A DNA stretch of 64,000 nucleotides, from the NCBI GenBank assembly GCA_017469945.1, contig JAFUFI010000019.1, positions 1 to 64,000 on the forward strand, read 5' to 3'. The notes below the pieces were generated by a model, which did no database searches, had not been told where the DNA came from, and saw nothing but the letters and a program-made list of their open reading frames with translations. Of this stretch, positions 33,154-42,321 are shown one piece after another. Source of the DNA: Lachnospiraceae bacterium. Lineage in GTDB: Bacteria > Bacillota > Clostridia > Lachnospirales > Lachnospiraceae. The stretch's first letter is position 1, and each line of letters starts with the position of its first letter. A program made the translations under genes and the position numbers.

Positions 33154-34926
33154 CTATCTCTCCTGCGTAATCTGCGCGTTTTCAACCCTGTATACATGGT
33201 CGCAGCGCTCAATCGTCTGGAGCCTGTGTGCAATGATTATAAGGGTTTTCTTGCCCTGGAAGTAGTTGATTGAATGCATTATCGCAGCTTCCGTATCCTG
33301 ATCGAGAGCCGCCGTAGCTTCATCAAGTATAAGCACCTCAGGGTCGTGATAAAGAGCTCTCGCGATAGAGATTCTCTGGCGCTGTCCGCCGGAGAGTCTG
33401 ATTCCGCGCTCGCCGACCGTAGTCTCAAGCCCCTCCGGAAGATTTCTTATAAACTCATCCATCTGAGCTTCCTTAAGCACTTCCCAGATTCTCTCGTCAT
33501 CTATCTCTTCTTCCGGGATTCCGAAAGCGACGTTTCTTCGGATCGTATCGTCTAGCATATAGATCATCTGCGGTATATATCCGATATTCTTAAGGAATCT
33601 GCGATAGTTTTTCTCCGTATCGCATCCGGGCTCCGTTCCGCGAAGAGTAATATCAACTCCGTCTACGTAAACATTTCCTTCCTGGGGAGATAAAAGGCCC
33701 AGTAAGATATCAACGACGGTACTTTTTCCGGCGCCTGTCGTACCTACAATGCCGATGGATTCTCCCGCTTTTATCTTTAGTGAAGCGTTATCAAAAATCT
33801 TTCTCTCCGTACCCGGATAAGCAAAGGTAATGCCTTCAAGACTGATCTCTTCCTTAAAAGGAAGCTTTCCTTCGGATACATTTGCGAAAGTAAGGTCAAC
33901 CTTGTCCTCTCCGATCTCGTCAACAAGATTGTCGCTGACGTTCATAAAGAAAGGCTCTAAGTACGCGATCGCAGTTATCTGGTTGTTGATCCTGTTTACT
34001 GCGGGGAGTAAAACTAAAGAAGCCGCCGCAAGAGTAGCAAGTACGGAAAGCATATTTTCGGTACTTGATCCCGTAAGTAAAAGTACGATCACGTAGATCA
34101 TCATCGTCGCAACACAGACCGTCTCGATAAGGAGCTTCGGCACGCTGTTGTATAAGCTGTACTTTTGTACCGCGCCGACATAGCCTTTTCCGGCCTTTTT
34201 GTACTGGTCTACAAAGTAGGTCTCTCTTCCTGTAACCTTGACTTCCTTGATACCGAGGACGGTCTGGGAGATCCACTTAAAAAGCGAGCTGTAGTAGTCC
34301 TGATTGTCCTTGCCCGCCTTTCGCATTATAGGCTGGAGTACCTTTTTGATGATAAGCATCAAAGCTATCATCACAACCGCAAGGGCGATGGTAAGAACTC
34401 CGCTTTGAACAAGGCAGTAGCCTACTACAAATAAAGAGACTACTCCGTCGGAAAAAAGCGTAAGGAGCGCCAGGATAAGAGCGTACATATTGTTGACGTC
34501 GGATGTAATACTCCTTTGTACAACAGCCGTATCCGCGCTTAAGAAGAACTCGTATCTGCGTCTTATAAAGTTTCTCATCATCCTCTCGGAGGTGCGGAAC
34601 TGATTTACGTATATAAAGGAGTAGGTCGCTTTATACTGGAAATACAGATATAGGTTCTTTACAATATATACGGCGATCAGCGCGGCCATAATAAGTATCG
34701 AAAAAACCTTAAAGTCCGTAATTCCAAGGATTCTTTGCGCCGTCGAAACTACGCGGCTTCTCGCAGCTGCCGCGGGGTCTATTACGACGTTTACAACCTC
34801 GACAAGGAGGCTTACTCCCAGGGTCTGAAGGAAAGCCCCGACAGTCATAACGACTATTAAAAGAGCCATCCTGCCCTTTTGTTTTTTATCAAGTAAGAGA
34901 TTTAACTTTTTTAATATACGTCGCAT
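33154..34926 (-). CDS. ABC transporter, fused permease and ATPase (PglK-like), paralogue
   Basis: A 590-residue half-transporter. Six membrane helices (~20-320) are followed by Walker A GTTGAGKST, signature LSGGQRQR, Walker B LILDEATAALD and IIAHRL. It shares the N-terminal arrangement, VYIVKNLYL-type helix start and C-terminal ending (ERCD, VYRVEN) with the exporter at 1655-3418. It lies within a GtrB/GtrII-type glycan operon and probably flips a lipid-linked product. ATG follows directly after the ThrH stop codon. Confidence 0.88.
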   Translation of the reverse strand: MRRILKKLNLLLDKKQKGRMALLIVVMTVGAFLQTLGVSLLVEVVNVVIDPAAAARSRVVSTAQRILGITDFKVFSILIMAALIAVYIVKNLYLYFQYKATYSFIYVNQFRTSERMMRNFIRRRYEFFLSADTAVVQRSITSDVNNMYALILALLTLFSDGVVSLFVVGYCLVQSGVLTIALAVVMIALMLIIKKVLQPIMRKAGKDNQDYYSSLFKWISQTVLGIKEVKVTGRETYFVDQYKKAGKGYVGAVQKYSLYNSVPKLLIETVCVATMMIYVIVLLLTGSSTENMLSVLATLAAASLVLLPAVNRINNQITAIAYLEPFFMNVSDNLVDEIGEDKVDLTFANVSEGKLPFKEEISLEGITFAYPGTERKIFDNASLKIKAGESIGIVGTTGAGKSTVVDILLGLLSPQEGNVYVDGVDITLRGTEPGCDTEKNYRRFLKNIGYIPQMIYMLDDTIRRNVAFGIPEEEIDDERIWEVLKEAQMDEFIRNLPEGLETTVGERGIRLSGGQRQRISIARALYHDPEVLILDEATAALDQDTEAAIMHSINYFQGKKTLIIIAHRLQTIERCDHVYRVENAQITQER

Positions 34927-35526
34927 TTACAATACTGCCTTTATTGCCCCGAGAAGCTCATCATAGCTTTCAAAAGCGGGGAACTGAGGGTAATCCTTTT
35001 TAATAGCTTCTGTAGTTCTAAAGAGGAAACCTGCCTTACTTGCTTCTATCATCGCAAGGTCATTAAACGAATCTCCGCTGGCGATGGTCTCAAAGCCACA
35101 GCTTTGCAGAGCGCGTACGGTTGTAAGCTTAGACTTTTCGCAGCGCATCTTGTATCCGGTGATCTCGCCGTTATCCGCTACTTCAAGCTCGTTGCAAAAA
35201 ATAGTAGGCCAGCCGAGCTTTTTCATAAGAGGGGTAGCAAACTGTGAAAAGGTGTCGCTGATGATGATGGTCTGGGTAATACTTCTAAGCTCATCAAGGA
35301 ACTCCTTCGCACCGGGCATAGGCTCTATTCCGGCGATAGTTTCCTGGATCTCTTTAAGTCCGAGTCCGTGCTCTTTTAAGATGGCGATACGATACTTCAT
35401 AAGCTTATCGTAGTCGGGCTCGTCGCGGGTTGTCTTTCTAAGCTCGGGGATACCGGTAGCTTCGGAAAAAGCAATCCAGATTTCGGGAACAAGTACGCCT
35501 TCAAGGTCTAAACAAACAACGTTCAT
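34927..35526 (-). CDS. thrH: ThrH-type phosphoserine phosphatase / homoserine phosphotransferase
   Basis: A 199-residue HAD enzyme. It follows ThrH of Pseudomonas from end to end: LDLEGVLVPEIWIAFSEATG (nucleophile Asp7), TRDEPDYDKLM, IISDTFSQFATPLM, ASGDSFNDLAM and the closing PQFPAFESYDEL. ThrH dephosphorylates phosphoserine and can move the phosphate to homoserine. It is the first gene of a glycan operon, so its cellular role here could be serine synthesis or a related small phosphate ester. The -35/-10 for the operon must lie in the 140 bp gap shared with the divergent gene. Confidence 0.9.
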   Translation of the reverse strand: MNVVCLDLEGVLVPEIWIAFSEATGIPELRKTTRDEPDYDKLMKYRIAILKEHGLGLKEIQETIAGIEPMPGAKEFLDELRSITQTIIISDTFSQFATPLMKKLGWPTIFCNELEVADNGEITGYKMRCEKSKLTTVRALQSCGFETIASGDSFNDLAMIEASKAGFLFRTTEAIKKDYPQFPAFESYDELLGAIKAVL

Positions 35527-35667
35527 TCTAATGTCCTTCTTTCATAAATTTAGTCATAGCAATAGACTTTATTATTTTATCTCAAAACATCTCCAATGTC
35601 TATTTTCGCGCTTAATCTTCATAAAATCTTATAAAATGGATTGTTCAATTATTTAAGGGGGTATGGT

Positions 35668-37308
35668 ATGATTTTCAGTATGAGAAACCTTGATAACAAT
35701 AACTATAAAAGCAATTATAAAGAATATTACAAAAACTATACTGCCAATAAAGATTCAGTAAAAAAGGATAAGTACCTTCCTTTACGCATAGCGATCATCG
35801 CTCTTTTGCCGGTACTTGTATGCCTGCTGTATGCCTTGATTGACGGGCATCTTCCCTTTAAGAATTCCCTGCAGTATTCAACCTGGAATGATGAGCTTTT
35901 CTATTTTAAACAAACTGAAGGTATATTATCACAGGGCATCCCGAAGGGCTTCTTCGGCTTTAACGAATCCCACGCAAAGGTTCTTTCCTTTGCCGCCTGG
36001 AGCCCTACATTGATCCTTCCCTGGCTCGCCTTAGGAAAAATATTCGGGTGGAAGCTTTTTTCACCTTTTATCTACAATGCCCTTCTTTACTGCGGGGCAA
36101 TGCTTTTTTGGGGTATCAAGACAAAGCCCGATTTTAAAAAGCTCCTCCTTGTCTCCGCAGCATTTTTACTCTTTCCCTTAAACTACCGCTACATCTTCAG
36201 CGCGATGCCGGAGATAATAGTCTGGGCTCTTATAATCGTTTTCTATACCCTCGCGCTCGTTTATACAGACGCCCGCCCGGGTAAGGGTAAAACCGTTTCT
36301 TTAGTGACGATGTTTTTCCTTTCGGTCCTTCTTACAACGATGCGGCCTTACTTTATACTTTTGATGCTGCTTCCCTCTTTCTTTCTCTTTCTCTCTTATA
36401 AAGGAAAGAAAAAGTGGCTCGCGGTATTTATAGATCTTGCTGCAGCCGCGGCCGCGACTTTAACTTACTTTTTACTAAACAGATATTTAGCATCTCCCTA
36501 CTTTACAGCTTTGGATGATACCCGTTGGATATCAAAGTTTCGCGACGAAGGAATCATCCCGGGATTAAAGTTCTTTTGCGACAGGCTTTACACAAAATCA
36601 GTCGAGGTATTTTTCCGCATAAATATCGCTTTTAAACACGGTTATCAGTCAGACGGAGCTATTTATTTTGTATATATTATCATTATCGCGGTACTGCTCA
36701 TATCTTTGCTCGTAAAGGTGATAACCCGTAATAAAAAGTATTCCCTTACTCTTTTGCACCTGATGCTTTCGATGATCGTACTTCTTATTGCGATAGAAGT
36801 AATGTACAAGCCTTACGAAGGCAGTAAACACCTTTTGGCCTTTATAATCCCTGCTATTTTGGTATTTATTTACGTAGAGGATATTACGTACATACGGACC
36901 TTTATTGTCTGCGTATCCTTTATCCTGATGTTCATCGCCAAGAGACCGGAGCAAAAGGATTATCTTCTGCCCTACAACGACGGAACAAGAGATACTGAGA
37001 TTGCTTATTGGAAGGAAACTTTTAAAGAAATAGAGCTTAAAGAATCAAAAGACGCTATATATGAAAATACCCTTATCTGGAATTACGGAGAGGGCGAAGA
37101 TATCTGGCAGTATCTTTACAGCGCTCCCGCCGGAATGGGAATAAATTGCTGCACAGACGATTATTTAATTGAAAACTTTAATTCCTTGCAGTCCGGCTAT
37201 ATCGCCGCCCCCGCAGGAGGCGAGATTGAAACCCTCCTTGAAAACAGCCCGAAATGGCAAAAAATAGGCAGCTCAGAAACCATAGTCCTTTACGCCAAAG
37301 TTTACTAA
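35668..37308 (+). CDS. GT-C-type polytopic membrane protein (paralogue of 46887-48437)
   Basis: A 546-residue protein. A charged N-terminal tail (~40 residues, Asn/Tyr/Lys-rich) is followed by about eleven helices. The first external loop contains STWNDELFYFKQ and GIPKGFFGFNES; the Asp-Glu pair is the expected GT-C catalytic site. The C-terminal ~130 residues are extracytoplasmic. The same blocks recur in the protein at 46887-48437. ATG at 35668 is chosen over a TTG at 35641 because AAGGGGG lies about 7 bases upstream. It is divergent from thrH and ends at a strong terminator. Confidence 0.7.
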   Translation: MIFSMRNLDNNNYKSNYKEYYKNYTANKDSVKKDKYLPLRIAIIALLPVLVCLLYALIDGHLPFKNSLQYSTWNDELFYFKQTEGILSQGIPKGFFGFNESHAKVLSFAAWSPTLILPWLALGKIFGWKLFSPFIYNALLYCGAMLFWGIKTKPDFKKLLLVSAAFLLFPLNYRYIFSAMPEIIVWALIIVFYTLALVYTDARPGKGKTVSLVTMFFLSVLLTTMRPYFILLMLLPSFFLFLSYKGKKKWLAVFIDLAAAAAATLTYFLLNRYLASPYFTALDDTRWISKFRDEGIIPGLKFFCDRLYTKSVEVFFRINIAFKHGYQSDGAIYFVYIIIIAVLLISLLVKVITRNKKYSLTLLHLMLSMIVLLIAIEVMYKPYEGSKHLLAFIIPAILVFIYVEDITYIRTFIVCVSFILMFIAKRPEQKDYLLPYNDGTRDTEIAYWKETFKEIELKESKDAIYENTLIWNYGEGEDIWQYLYSAPAGMGINCCTDDYLIENFNSLQSGYIAAPAGGEIETLLENSPKWQKIGSSETIVLYAKVY

Positions 37309-37323
37309 GCTGCCAAAAAGCAA

Positions 37324-37351
37324 GCGGCAGATGCATTTCTGCATCTGCCGC
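37324..37351. terminator. Bidirectional intrinsic terminator
   Basis: A perfect 12 bp stem (gcggcagatgca / tgcatctgccgc) has a 4-base loop (37336-37339). It lies between convergent genes ending at 37308 and 37359. AT-rich flanks on both sides (aaaaagcaa left, atatttatt right) allow termination in both directions. Confidence 0.88.
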
Positions 37352-37358
37352 ATATTTA

Positions 37359-37919
37359 TTACTTTACAGCCGCCATCCAGACGATGTTTCTGTACTGCCC
37401 GTCAATACAGACATCGTCTTTTAATATGCCTTCTTTAACAAAGCCGGCATTCTCATAGCTTTTTATCGCTCTCTCGTTCCCCTCAAGAGCCCGAAGATAG
37501 ACTCTGTGGAGCCCAAGCTCTTCAAAGGCAAATTTAAGCATCAGCTTCGCAGCTTTAGTTCCGATGCCCTTTCCTCTTGCGGCCTCGTCTCCCAGCATTA
37601 TTCCGTACTCGGCCTTGGAGTTATCTTTATCGATATTAAGGAGATATACGTTACCTATAGGTTTTCCGGGTTCGGGTAAATCATCCTCCCCCGTAAGGCA
37701 GATCATCATCGATGCCGCCCTACCGGTCTCTAAGTTGTCCTTAATCCACTTTTTTTGGCCTTCTACTGTAAACTTCCCTCTGTAGATAAAGTACTTATTA
37801 ACGGACTCGCTGTTACGCCAGTTAACATAGGTTTCTGCGTCGCCTTCCGTCATAGGGCGAAGATAGATTGTTTTCTCTTCGTCCGAGTATTCATTTTTCC
37901 AATCTATCTTATCAAACAT
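37359..37919 (-). CDS. GNAT acetyltransferase, RimJ/RimL-like
   Basis: A 186-residue GNAT. It begins after a 15-residue lead with IYLRPMTEGDAETYVNWRNS. The acetyl-CoA loop is GDEAARGKGIGTKA (~130), and YENAGFVKEG closes the fold. RimJ/L-like GNATs acetylate N-termini, but members in glycan loci acetylate nucleotide-amino sugars (WecD- and PseH-like). The nearby WecE makes such a substrate, yet a terminator and a plus-strand gene separate them, so the link is only suggestive. Confidence 0.85.
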   Translation of the reverse strand: MFDKIDWKNEYSDEEKTIYLRPMTEGDAETYVNWRNSESVNKYFIYRGKFTVEGQKKWIKDNLETGRAASMMICLTGEDDLPEPGKPIGNVYLLNIDKDNSKAEYGIMLGDEAARGKGIGTKAAKLMLKFAFEELGLHRVYLRALEGNERAIKSYENAGFVKEGILKDDVCIDGQYRNIVWMAAVK

Positions 37920-38014
37920 TACCCCAGCCTGACCTCTGACTGCTTAAGCCGCTTTTAATCTGTTCTTACCAATAAAAAATCAAGATGTCTTTACTTGTAT
38001 AGCATTTATTTCTC

Positions 38015-38950
38015 TTAGGCGTTAATTACGGTTCCGGTCTTTCCCTTAAGGGCGTCAAGAGCCTTGCCGATGGATGTGATTATTACTTTGCCGTCTTTAT
38101 TTGAAGAGAGGAATTCTATCGCAGCCTCGATCTTGGGAAGCATCGTTCCCTCCTCGAACTCTCCGGCCTCTATAAGCTTTTTAGCCTCGGCTACGTTCAT
38201 ACTCTCAATAGGCTTGCAATCTGCGGTATTAAAGCCTGTGCAAACATGCTCAACTCCCGTAAGGATAAGGAGTACGTCGGCTCCAAGGTCAGAAGCGAGC
38301 TTACCAGCGATCGAGTCCTTTTCGATTACGGCTGAAGCACCCTTAAGCGCATGCTTTTGCTCGATAACAGGGATACCGCCGCCTCCGCAGGCGATAACGG
38401 TCTGGTCAGCGTCAGCAAGCGCCTTGATAGCGTCAATCTCTACGATGCTTAAAGGCTTAGGCGCCGCAACAACTCTTCTAAAGCCCTGTCCGGGATATTC
38501 CTTTACGTAGTTTCCCTTTTTAACCTCAATCTCGGCATCCTCAGCGGACATAAATCTTCCGATTTCCTTGGTAGGCTCGTAAAAAGCCTCATCGTAAGGA
38601 TCGACTGTAACCTGAGTAAGTATAGTACTTACAGGCTTTGAAATTCCGCGGTCTATGAGCTCAGCCCTTAATGAATTTTGAATATCGTATCCAACATATC
38701 CCTGGCTCATAGCGGAGCAGACGCACATAGGCGCGGGAGTGTAGTCGATATACACTCTTCTAAGCTCGGTCATCGCCTTATGGATCATTGAAACCTGCTG
38801 CCCGTTTGAATGTGTGATCGTAAGCTGGTTTCCGTCCTCTATTAAATCCGCAAGGTCCTTAGCCGTAACCTTTACGGCGTCAAACTGCGCATTCGTAGTA
38901 CTTCCTAAAGCTTCATGTCCAAGTGAAACTACTATTTTCTGTTTACTCAT
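38015..38950 (-). CDS. arcC: Carbamate kinase
   Basis: A 311-residue amino-acid-kinase-fold enzyme that makes ATP from carbamoyl phosphate. Supporting motifs are GQGFRRVVAAPKP and VIACGGGGIPV (~190), an internal DKD-like KDSIAGKLA segment, and the C-terminal ITSIGKA. The N-terminal glycine motif is SLGHEALG instead of the usual ALGGNA, so the phosphate-binding Asn position is Glu. ATG at 38950 is chosen because AGAGGG lies six bases upstream; an in-frame TTG further upstream lies inside the clpX-like gene. It overlaps that gene by 8 bp. No arginine deiminase genes are near. Confidence 0.87.
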   Translation of the reverse strand: MSKQKIVVSLGHEALGSTTNAQFDAVKVTAKDLADLIEDGNQLTITHSNGQQVSMIHKAMTELRRVYIDYTPAPMCVCSAMSQGYVGYDIQNSLRAELIDRGISKPVSTILTQVTVDPYDEAFYEPTKEIGRFMSAEDAEIEVKKGNYVKEYPGQGFRRVVAAPKPLSIVEIDAIKALADADQTVIACGGGGIPVIEQKHALKGASAVIEKDSIAGKLASDLGADVLLILTGVEHVCTGFNTADCKPIESMNVAEAKKLIEAGEFEEGTMLPKIEAAIEFLSSNKDGKVIITSIGKALDALKGKTGTVINA

Positions 38951-40427
38951 TTTCATCCCTCTTTTCTTCAAGGAGAGCTGTCTCGCTTCCCCGAAGTCCT
39001 ATAACCGGTCCGCCGGTTCCTTTTATATAATCCCCTGTGATGGTGACTGTTCCGATATTGTCATCCTTGGGAATCTCGTACATAATATCGAGCATAAACT
39101 CTTCGATTATAGAGCGGAGAGCTCTGGCGCCCGTATCCTGCTCCATAGCCTTATCAGCTATCGCTTCAAGCGCATCTTCGGAGAAATCAAGCTTAACCTC
39201 ATCCAGCTCCAAAAGCTTTTGATACTGCTTTAAAATAGCGTTTTTAGGCTCTTTAAGTATACGGATCATCATATCCTTTGTCAAACCTTGGAGCGTGAAT
39301 ATGATGGGAAGGCGACCGATAAACTCGGGGATCATTCCAAACTTCCTTATATCCTCGACCTTTACCTTGGAAAGTACGTCCTCTTTGTCAAAAGCGTTCT
39401 TTAAAGTAGAGCCGAATCCGATAAGAGAATTCTTGGTAAGTCTCTCTTTTATTATATCCTCGAGATCCGGGAAAGCTCCTCCGCAGATAAAGAGAATATT
39501 TCTCGTATTGATCGTCGCAAGAGGAACCATAGCTCCCTTACTTGACGCACCAACGGGTACTTCAACGTCCGCGCCCTCTAAGAGCTTAAGCATTCCCTGC
39601 TGAACGCTCTCTCCGGATACGTCTCTCGAATTGGCATTTGCCTTCTTTGCGATCTTGTCAATCTCGTCGATAAAGACGATACCCTTCTCGGCCCTCTCAA
39701 CGTCATTGTCCGCAGCAGCAAGGAGCTTGGAAATAACGCTCTCAATATCGTCTCCGATATATCCCGCCTCCGTAAGAGATGTAGCGTCCGCAATCGCAAG
39801 AGGAACGTCAAGGAGTCTCGCTAGTGTCTTTACAAGATAAGTCTTACCGGAACCCGTAGGTCCGATCATCAGCATGTTTGACTTTTCGATCTCGATATTG
39901 TCCATTGAATTGGTCGCTACACGCTTGTAGTGGTTGTAGACCGCAACAGATATAACCTTTTTCGCATGATCCTGGCCGATGACATATTCATCAAGACTTG
40001 CCTTTATCTTATGGGGCGCGGGGATATTCTTGATATCGATCACAGGTGCTTCGGACTTTTTCTTTTTCTTAAGCTTTTGCTTATTGGGGATGCCGCCGTC
40101 TCCCTGAAGATTGGCAAGATTTATAAAGCTGTATTTGGGGAAACCTTCCATATCGGGAGGAAACATCCCCTGATAATCAAACTGGGATACGGTCTCCATC
40201 GTTTTTCGCATGCAGTCTTCGCAAACGGAGATATGATTCGGCAGATGGAACATCTTTCCCGCCTTACTCTCAGGCCGCCTGCAGACGAAGCAAACATCCT
40301 CGTACTCAGGCTCCTTATCTTCTTTCTTCACATCGTTCGAAGCCTCGGCCGTCTCGCTTTTTTTATCCTCGGTCACTTCCGTAACCTCATTTATATCATC
40401 TACTTCCTTGAAATCATTATCTGACAT
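38943..40427 (-). CDS. clpX: ClpX-like AAA+ unfoldase
   Basis: A 494-residue protein. An acidic ~44-residue N-terminal extension precedes a C4 zinc finger (Cys46, Cys49, Cys69, Cys72) and a Lys-rich linker. The AAA+ module has Walker A GPTGSGKT, pore loop GYIGDD, Walker B FIDEIDK and the ClpP-docking IGFG loop. The standard ClpX is ~420 residues with Walker A PTGSGKT or PTGCGKT and pore loop GYVG. The extra N-terminus, diverged RDVSGESVQQ region and lack of a neighbouring clpP suggest a second, paralogous ClpX rather than the main one. It follows proC by 12 bp and overlaps arcC. Confidence 0.88.
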   Translation of the reverse strand: MSDNDFKEVDDINEVTEVTEDKKSETAEASNDVKKEDKEPEYEDVCFVCRRPESKAGKMFHLPNHISVCEDCMRKTMETVSQFDYQGMFPPDMEGFPKYSFINLANLQGDGGIPNKQKLKKKKKSEAPVIDIKNIPAPHKIKASLDEYVIGQDHAKKVISVAVYNHYKRVATNSMDNIEIEKSNMLMIGPTGSGKTYLVKTLARLLDVPLAIADATSLTEAGYIGDDIESVISKLLAAADNDVERAEKGIVFIDEIDKIAKKANANSRDVSGESVQQGMLKLLEGADVEVPVGASSKGAMVPLATINTRNILFICGGAFPDLEDIIKERLTKNSLIGFGSTLKNAFDKEDVLSKVKVEDIRKFGMIPEFIGRLPIIFTLQGLTKDMMIRILKEPKNAILKQYQKLLELDEVKLDFSEDALEAIADKAMEQDTGARALRSIIEEFMLDIMYEIPKDDNIGTVTITGDYIKGTGGPVIGLRGSETALLEEKRDENE

Positions 40428-40439
40428 ATATATCCTCGT

Positions 40440-41252
40440 TTATAACTGCTTTGTCTTTTCAATAACCGCTTCCATCGCATCCATGATTGCGCCGCGCATA
40501 CCGCACTCTTCAAGGACCTTTACGCCCTCGATCGTCGTTCCCCCGGGGCTGCAGACCATATCCTTGAGCTCTCCGGGATGCTTTCCGGTCTCAAGTACAA
40601 GCTTTGCGCTTCCAAGTACCGCCTGCGCTGCGAATTCATAAGCCTGTGCTCTCGGCATTCCCCCTGCAACCGCGCCGTCCGCCATAGCTTCAATAAACAT
40701 AAATACAAAAGCCGGTGAGCTTCCGCTTACGGCGCCTACAGCATCCATAAGCTTCTCGGAGACAACATGTGCCTTTCCGAAGGAAGAAAGGATTTTGAGC
40801 ACCTTTTCAAGCTCCGCTTTCGTAACATTTGCATTAGGCGATACTCCGGTGCATCCCTCGCCTACAAGAGCGGGAGTGTTGGGCATACATCTTACGATCT
40901 TTACCTTAGAAGTCTTTGAATTTCCTACTTTAAGTCCGTCCTCGAGATAGCCAATGGTCTTTCCTGCTACGATGCTGACGATAACGGTTTCCTTTTTAAC
41001 AGAAGCCTTTATCTCTTCAAGTACCTCGGGTAAAAACTGAGGCTTTACGGCAAAGAAAAGAATATCACTCTCTTCTACAACCTTTATATTGGAATCCACT
41101 GCGGTAATCTTAAAATCCTTAGCGGCGTTCTTTCGCGCAGCTTCGAACTTATCGGATCCGATGATATCCTTCGCAGGGATTATCTTATCCTTTAAAATTC
41201 CGCCGATAATAGCTCTTGCCATGTTTCCAAGTCCGATAAAACCAATTTTCAT
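40440..41252 (-). CDS. proC: Pyrroline-5-carboxylate reductase
   Basis: A 270-residue enzyme for the last step of proline synthesis. It has the NADPH-binding start IGFIGLGNMARAIIGG, VRCMPNTPALVGEG (~125), GSSPAFVFMFIEA and the family signature region SPGGTTIEG near residue 238. Length is normal. AAGGGAAG precedes the ATG. It is the first gene of a proC-clpX-arcC transcript. Confidence 0.95.
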   Translation of the reverse strand: MKIGFIGLGNMARAIIGGILKDKIIPAKDIIGSDKFEAARKNAAKDFKITAVDSNIKVVEESDILFFAVKPQFLPEVLEEIKASVKKETVIVSIVAGKTIGYLEDGLKVGNSKTSKVKIVRCMPNTPALVGEGCTGVSPNANVTKAELEKVLKILSSFGKAHVVSEKLMDAVGAVSGSSPAFVFMFIEAMADGAVAGGMPRAQAYEFAAQAVLGSAKLVLETGKHPGELKDMVCSPGGTTIEGVKVLEECGMRGAIMDAMEAVIEKTKQL

Positions 41253-41311
41253 GATGTCTTCCCTTTCTCGTTTTCTTTTATCAAGATGCTCTTTAATGCA
41301 TTATCTTTATC

Positions 41312-42145
41312 TTATACGCTTCGTTGCCTGTGGGCTTCGTATGAAAGAACCGCCGCCGCGATCCCGGCATTTAGCGACTCCACACTTCCCTCCATAGGTA
41401 TAAGAAGCCTTTTATCCGCCAGCGCCGTGATCTCGTCGCTAAGTCCATTTCCTTCGTTGCCGATAAAAAAGCAGGTCGGCTTTTTATAATCATACTCCGT
41501 ATATCCCAAAGATCCATGCAGATGCGCCGCGTAGGTTGTAATCCCGGCGCTTTTGATTTCCTTTACTGCCTCTAAAATATCGTCGCAGACAGTAAACTTC
41601 ATACGATATATGGATCCCATAGTAGAGCGGATAACCTTTGGATTAAAAATATCAACGCAGCCCTTGCTCATAACGACTCCGCTAACGCCGGCCGCCTCGC
41701 CTACTCTAAGGATTGTTCCGAGATTTCCCGGGTCTTGAAGATTCTCGAGTAGAAGTATGAGAGGTGTTCTCGAAATATCTCCTCCACTCCCGGACTCTCT
41801 GCCACCTTCAGTCTTCCGGCCGCCATTTACCTTGCCGGATCCAATAACTTCCCCAAGGCTCATCTCCGGTCTTTTTAGTACGCAGAGCACCCCCTGGGGA
41901 GTCTGGGTATCGGAGATCTTTGAAAAAACCTCGCTGCTTACGAGATAATACGGAACAGTTGGCTCGCCAACCTCGGAAAGCACTTCGGGGGTAAGATAAA
42001 CCTCTTGTAGCAGATCTTTAGGAGCCTCTTTGTACATCTTTACGCCTTCGGCTATAAAGACTCCGGCCTGCCTTCTGTCCTTAGAGGACCTTTGCAGCGC
42101 CTGTATTTTTTTTATTCTTTTGTTAGAAGCGCTGAGAAGTTCCAT
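41312..42145 (-). CDS. TrmH/SpoU-family RNA 2'-O-ribose methyltransferase
   Basis: The 277-residue enzyme has an N-terminal substrate-binding domain (FIAEGVKMYKE) and a SPOUT knot with the three SpoU motifs: ENLQDPGNLGTILRV, FFIGNEGNGLSDE and LLIPMEGSVESLNAGIAAA. A Gly/Arg/Ser-rich insertion (about 25 residues, GKVNGGRKTEGGRESGSGGD) separates the two domains and is not usual. ATG at 42145 is preferred since family similarity begins there (MELLSASNKRI); upstream in-frame sequence is hydrophobic and unrelated. The RNA target is not predictable. Confidence 0.9.
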   Translation of the reverse strand: MELLSASNKRIKKIQALQRSSKDRRQAGVFIAEGVKMYKEAPKDLLQEVYLTPEVLSEVGEPTVPYYLVSSEVFSKISDTQTPQGVLCVLKRPEMSLGEVIGSGKVNGGRKTEGGRESGSGGDISRTPLILLLENLQDPGNLGTILRVGEAAGVSGVVMSKGCVDIFNPKVIRSTMGSIYRMKFTVCDDILEAVKEIKSAGITTYAAHLHGSLGYTEYDYKKPTCFFIGNEGNGLSDEITALADKRLLIPMEGSVESLNAGIAAAVLSYEAHRQRSV

Positions 42146-42204
42146 TTGGTCAGTTCTATAGCCTTTCTGATTAAGATAGCAAAAGATGAATCCCTTTAAT
42201 GCAA

Positions 42205-42237
42205 AATAACCGCCGATGGTCAGCACAGGCGGTTATT
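42205..42237 (-). terminator. Intrinsic terminator after pfkA
   Basis: A 10 bp stem aataaccgcc / ggcggttatt with a 13-base loop lies 85 bp after the pfkA stop. The minus strand continues TTGCATTAAAG, and the A/T half of the stem supplies the T-run TTATTTT. It would end pfkA transcription before the methyltransferase gene. Confidence 0.65.
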
Positions 42238-42321
42238 AGTATATCATATTTAAATATCCGATGCGCATATTTTATAAGGATTTTAGCGACTTTTAACAAT
42301 CCTTTAGAATAAATAAACACA

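Noticed and set aside
39037..40424. Long antisense open frames opposite the clpX-like gene
   Set aside because: They are shadows caused by codon bias of the coding strand; Ser/Ile-rich with no family features.
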